A stretch of 64,000 nt of DNA from Macrolepiota albuminosa (Eukaryota; Basidiomycota; Agaricomycetes; Agaricales; Agaricaceae): the NCBI GenBank assembly GCA_027475525.1, contig JAMWFC010000058.1, positions 1,263,270 to 1,327,269 on the forward strand, given 5' to 3'. The notes under the pieces are model-generated. The model ran no database searches, was not told the DNA's origin, and saw only the letters and a program-made list of their open reading frames with translations. The position numbers and the translations under genes were made by a program. Below are positions 62,474-64,000 of the stretch, piece after piece (position 1 is the first letter of the stretch; each line of letters starts with the position of its first letter).

Positions 62474-64000
62474 ATGTCCTCACTTCGTCCAACGCTTACT
62501 GATACCCCTGTCAAATCGGCACGTTCAGTTGGCTTAACACACGACAAGAAGCACATGGAAGATGTCAAACAAGACCTTGAAAGAGATATTAAAAACACTC
62601 TCTTCACTACCGACACCAACGAGTTCTTGAGCAAGAGAATCCCTTTGATACCTACAATAGATAAGAGCCTCAAAATATTGAAGGCTCTAGGTATGTATGA
62701 TCAGTCTCGTTGGGAAGGGTTTCCGCAGATAGCTCCTCCAAGCGAGAAACCACTCTATACGCCTTTTGTCAGGATTTTGAATGCGATTGTTCATACTATG
62801 TCTTTGGAGCACATCCATACCAACATCCTATACATCGATCCCCACAATCGAACTCCATTATCTCTTGAAGAATATACGGCGGCAGGGCGTCCTGATGGCG
62901 TAGGAGCTCAACGTGACGCTAATCTTGAAGAAATAGAGAAGAAAATGCGTCTCGAGATAGAGAAAGTTAAATCTCAGGGGAAAAGTGGTATTGCGAGGAT
63001 CAAGAAGGCCATTAAACAGTGCACGGAAGACACAGAAGAGGTTGTAAGTGTATTCATAATCTACCGACAGATACCTTATTGATTATTGACTTCTGCCAAG
63101 CTTGGATTGGATAAACTCTGGTGGATGTGCATCCATATCGTTTACGAGGTCAAAGTGGTCAAATCAGAAAAGCAACTGTTCTTGGCTGTAAAGCAACTTT
63201 TGGCATATATGCGTCAAGTCTTGACCGAACAGTTGGATCGGCGCTTCGTATTAGGCTTTGTTCTCTTATTCGATGAGCTCACGCTAGTATCGTGCGACCG
63301 ATCTGGAGTCACAATGACAAATACGCCAATCAACATCCACACAGTAAGGAATAATTTGCCAAGTAGCCCCTTTTATTGACAAAGTGTAGGAACCGGAAAA
63401 ATTGATTCAAATCATAACTGGCTTCTCGCATATGAATCCCGTACAGCTCGGCTGGGACACAGCGATGGAGATTTATCGCCCTCTTACAGATGATACCAAG
63501 CCATCTTACAAGATTGCCAACAAGTTTGAAGGTATTCATGGACAAGGTCGTTATAACATCCACTGGGTCATCGATGTCGAAAAAGACGACAAGGTGGAAA
63601 GGTATGTTGCGGTGGCTATCATCTCTGCGATACGCTCTGCAGAGATCTGTGGCCGTGCTACTGTTGTTTACGAAGTTGTCAAATTTGACGAGAAAGAAAA
63701 TCCCAAGGAGGTCAGAACATATCGCTACTTTGATTGAATCGTCTATTGATGGTATTTTGTCAGACCTATGCGCTCAAGCGTTACTGGAGGCCCATTCGGG
63801 CAGATTCAAATGACCCGAACTTGTATCCGTCCGAAGGTCAAGTCTACGACATCCTAGACGAGGGACAGACTGATAAAATGAAGCATGCTATTGTGTATCA
63901 TGACGTCAAGATCGATGGCGAGGTTGACAGTACATTAAAGCTGATTCGCTGTGGTCAGGATGCTCAACCTTATGGACGTCCCGTCAAAAGGCTTCCAGAT
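62474..64000 (+). CDS. FunK1-like fungal protein kinase domain protein, 3' truncated by window
   Basis: N-terminal and middle part of a protein of the fungal-type kinase (FunK1) group that is greatly expanded in mushrooms. The start at 62474 gives MSSLRPTLTDTPVKSARSVG. Family-like blocks are MEDVKQDLERDIKNTLFTTD, then YEVKVVKSEKQLFLAVKQL, LAYMRQVLTEQLDRRFVLGF, LLFDELTLVSCDRSGV and IITGFSHMNPVQLGWDTAM. This matches the region before the kinase core where the text runs R-F-V-x-G-F...D-R-x-G-V...GF. Introns fit at about 63043-63100 and 63343-63390, and one more near 63720-63780. The last readable exon has RPIRADSNDPNLYPSEGQVY and runs to the window end. The catalytic HRD/DFG region lies beyond the edge, so activity cannot be judged. 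Confidence 0.65.

Overview
The window is nuclear DNA of a filamentous basidiomycete, most likely an Agaricomycete. About 26 protein genes lie on both strands, almost all cut by short GT-AG introns of roughly 47-70 nt. The proteins include fungus-specific or basidiomycete-expanded families: a FunK1-like kinase, a Crinkler-like NTPase/nuclease, GH18 class III chitinases and a C2H2 regulator. I saw no rRNA, tRNA, CRISPR array or bacterial-type operon.

Layout. 0-2.5 kb: a conserved hypothetical gene (-) and a Werner-type 3'-5' exonuclease (+). 3.4-8.3 kb: two tandem GH18 chitinase genes (-), the second carrying a fold-back MITE in an intron. 9-13.4 kb: casein kinase 2 alpha (-), a SET protein (+) and mitochondrial Hsp40 MDJ1 (+). 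14.3-16.8 kb: a DHA2-type MFS transporter (+). 17.9-19.5 kb: choline/ethanolamine kinase (+). 19.9-22.6 kb: a tandem CCCH RNA-binding protein (-). 24.1-32.2 kb: the large proteasome activator BLM10/PA200 (-). 32.4-41.4 kb: AIM18 (+), TIM21 (+), V-ATPase subunit F (-), ECD/SGT1 (+) and AP-3 sigma (+). 41.6-49.6 kb: Mediator MED6 (-), a zinc-finger remnant (-), a Crinkler-like NTPase (-) and a C2H2 factor (-). 49.7-56.9 kb: MCM5 (-), CSN6 (-) and a STE20/FRAY kinase (-). 58.5-64 kb: an SRPK kinase (+) and a FunK1-like gene cut by the window edge (+). Most of these are housekeeping genes with no operon logic. Several pairs share compact divergent promoters (BLM10/AIM18, VMA7/ECD, CK2/SET).

The most striking structure is not a gene. 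Seventeen places carry a perfect tandem duplication with a period of exactly 77 bp. They fall in exons, introns, promoters and intergenic DNA alike, with unrelated sequence each time, and they frameshift several otherwise intact housekeeping genes. A constant length with unrelated content is the signature of unmerged k-mer overlaps (k=77) between contigs of a de Bruijn graph assembly. I treat it as a probable assembly artifact that must be collapsed before gene models here are trusted. Other points of biological interest are the CACTA-like MITE, the Crinkler-like gene, three candidate GC-AG introns, and the split HbYX tail of BLM10.

Coordinates of multi-exon genes are given as the full coding span, introns included. 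Splice sites were read by eye from protein-like continuity and are not backed by transcripts.
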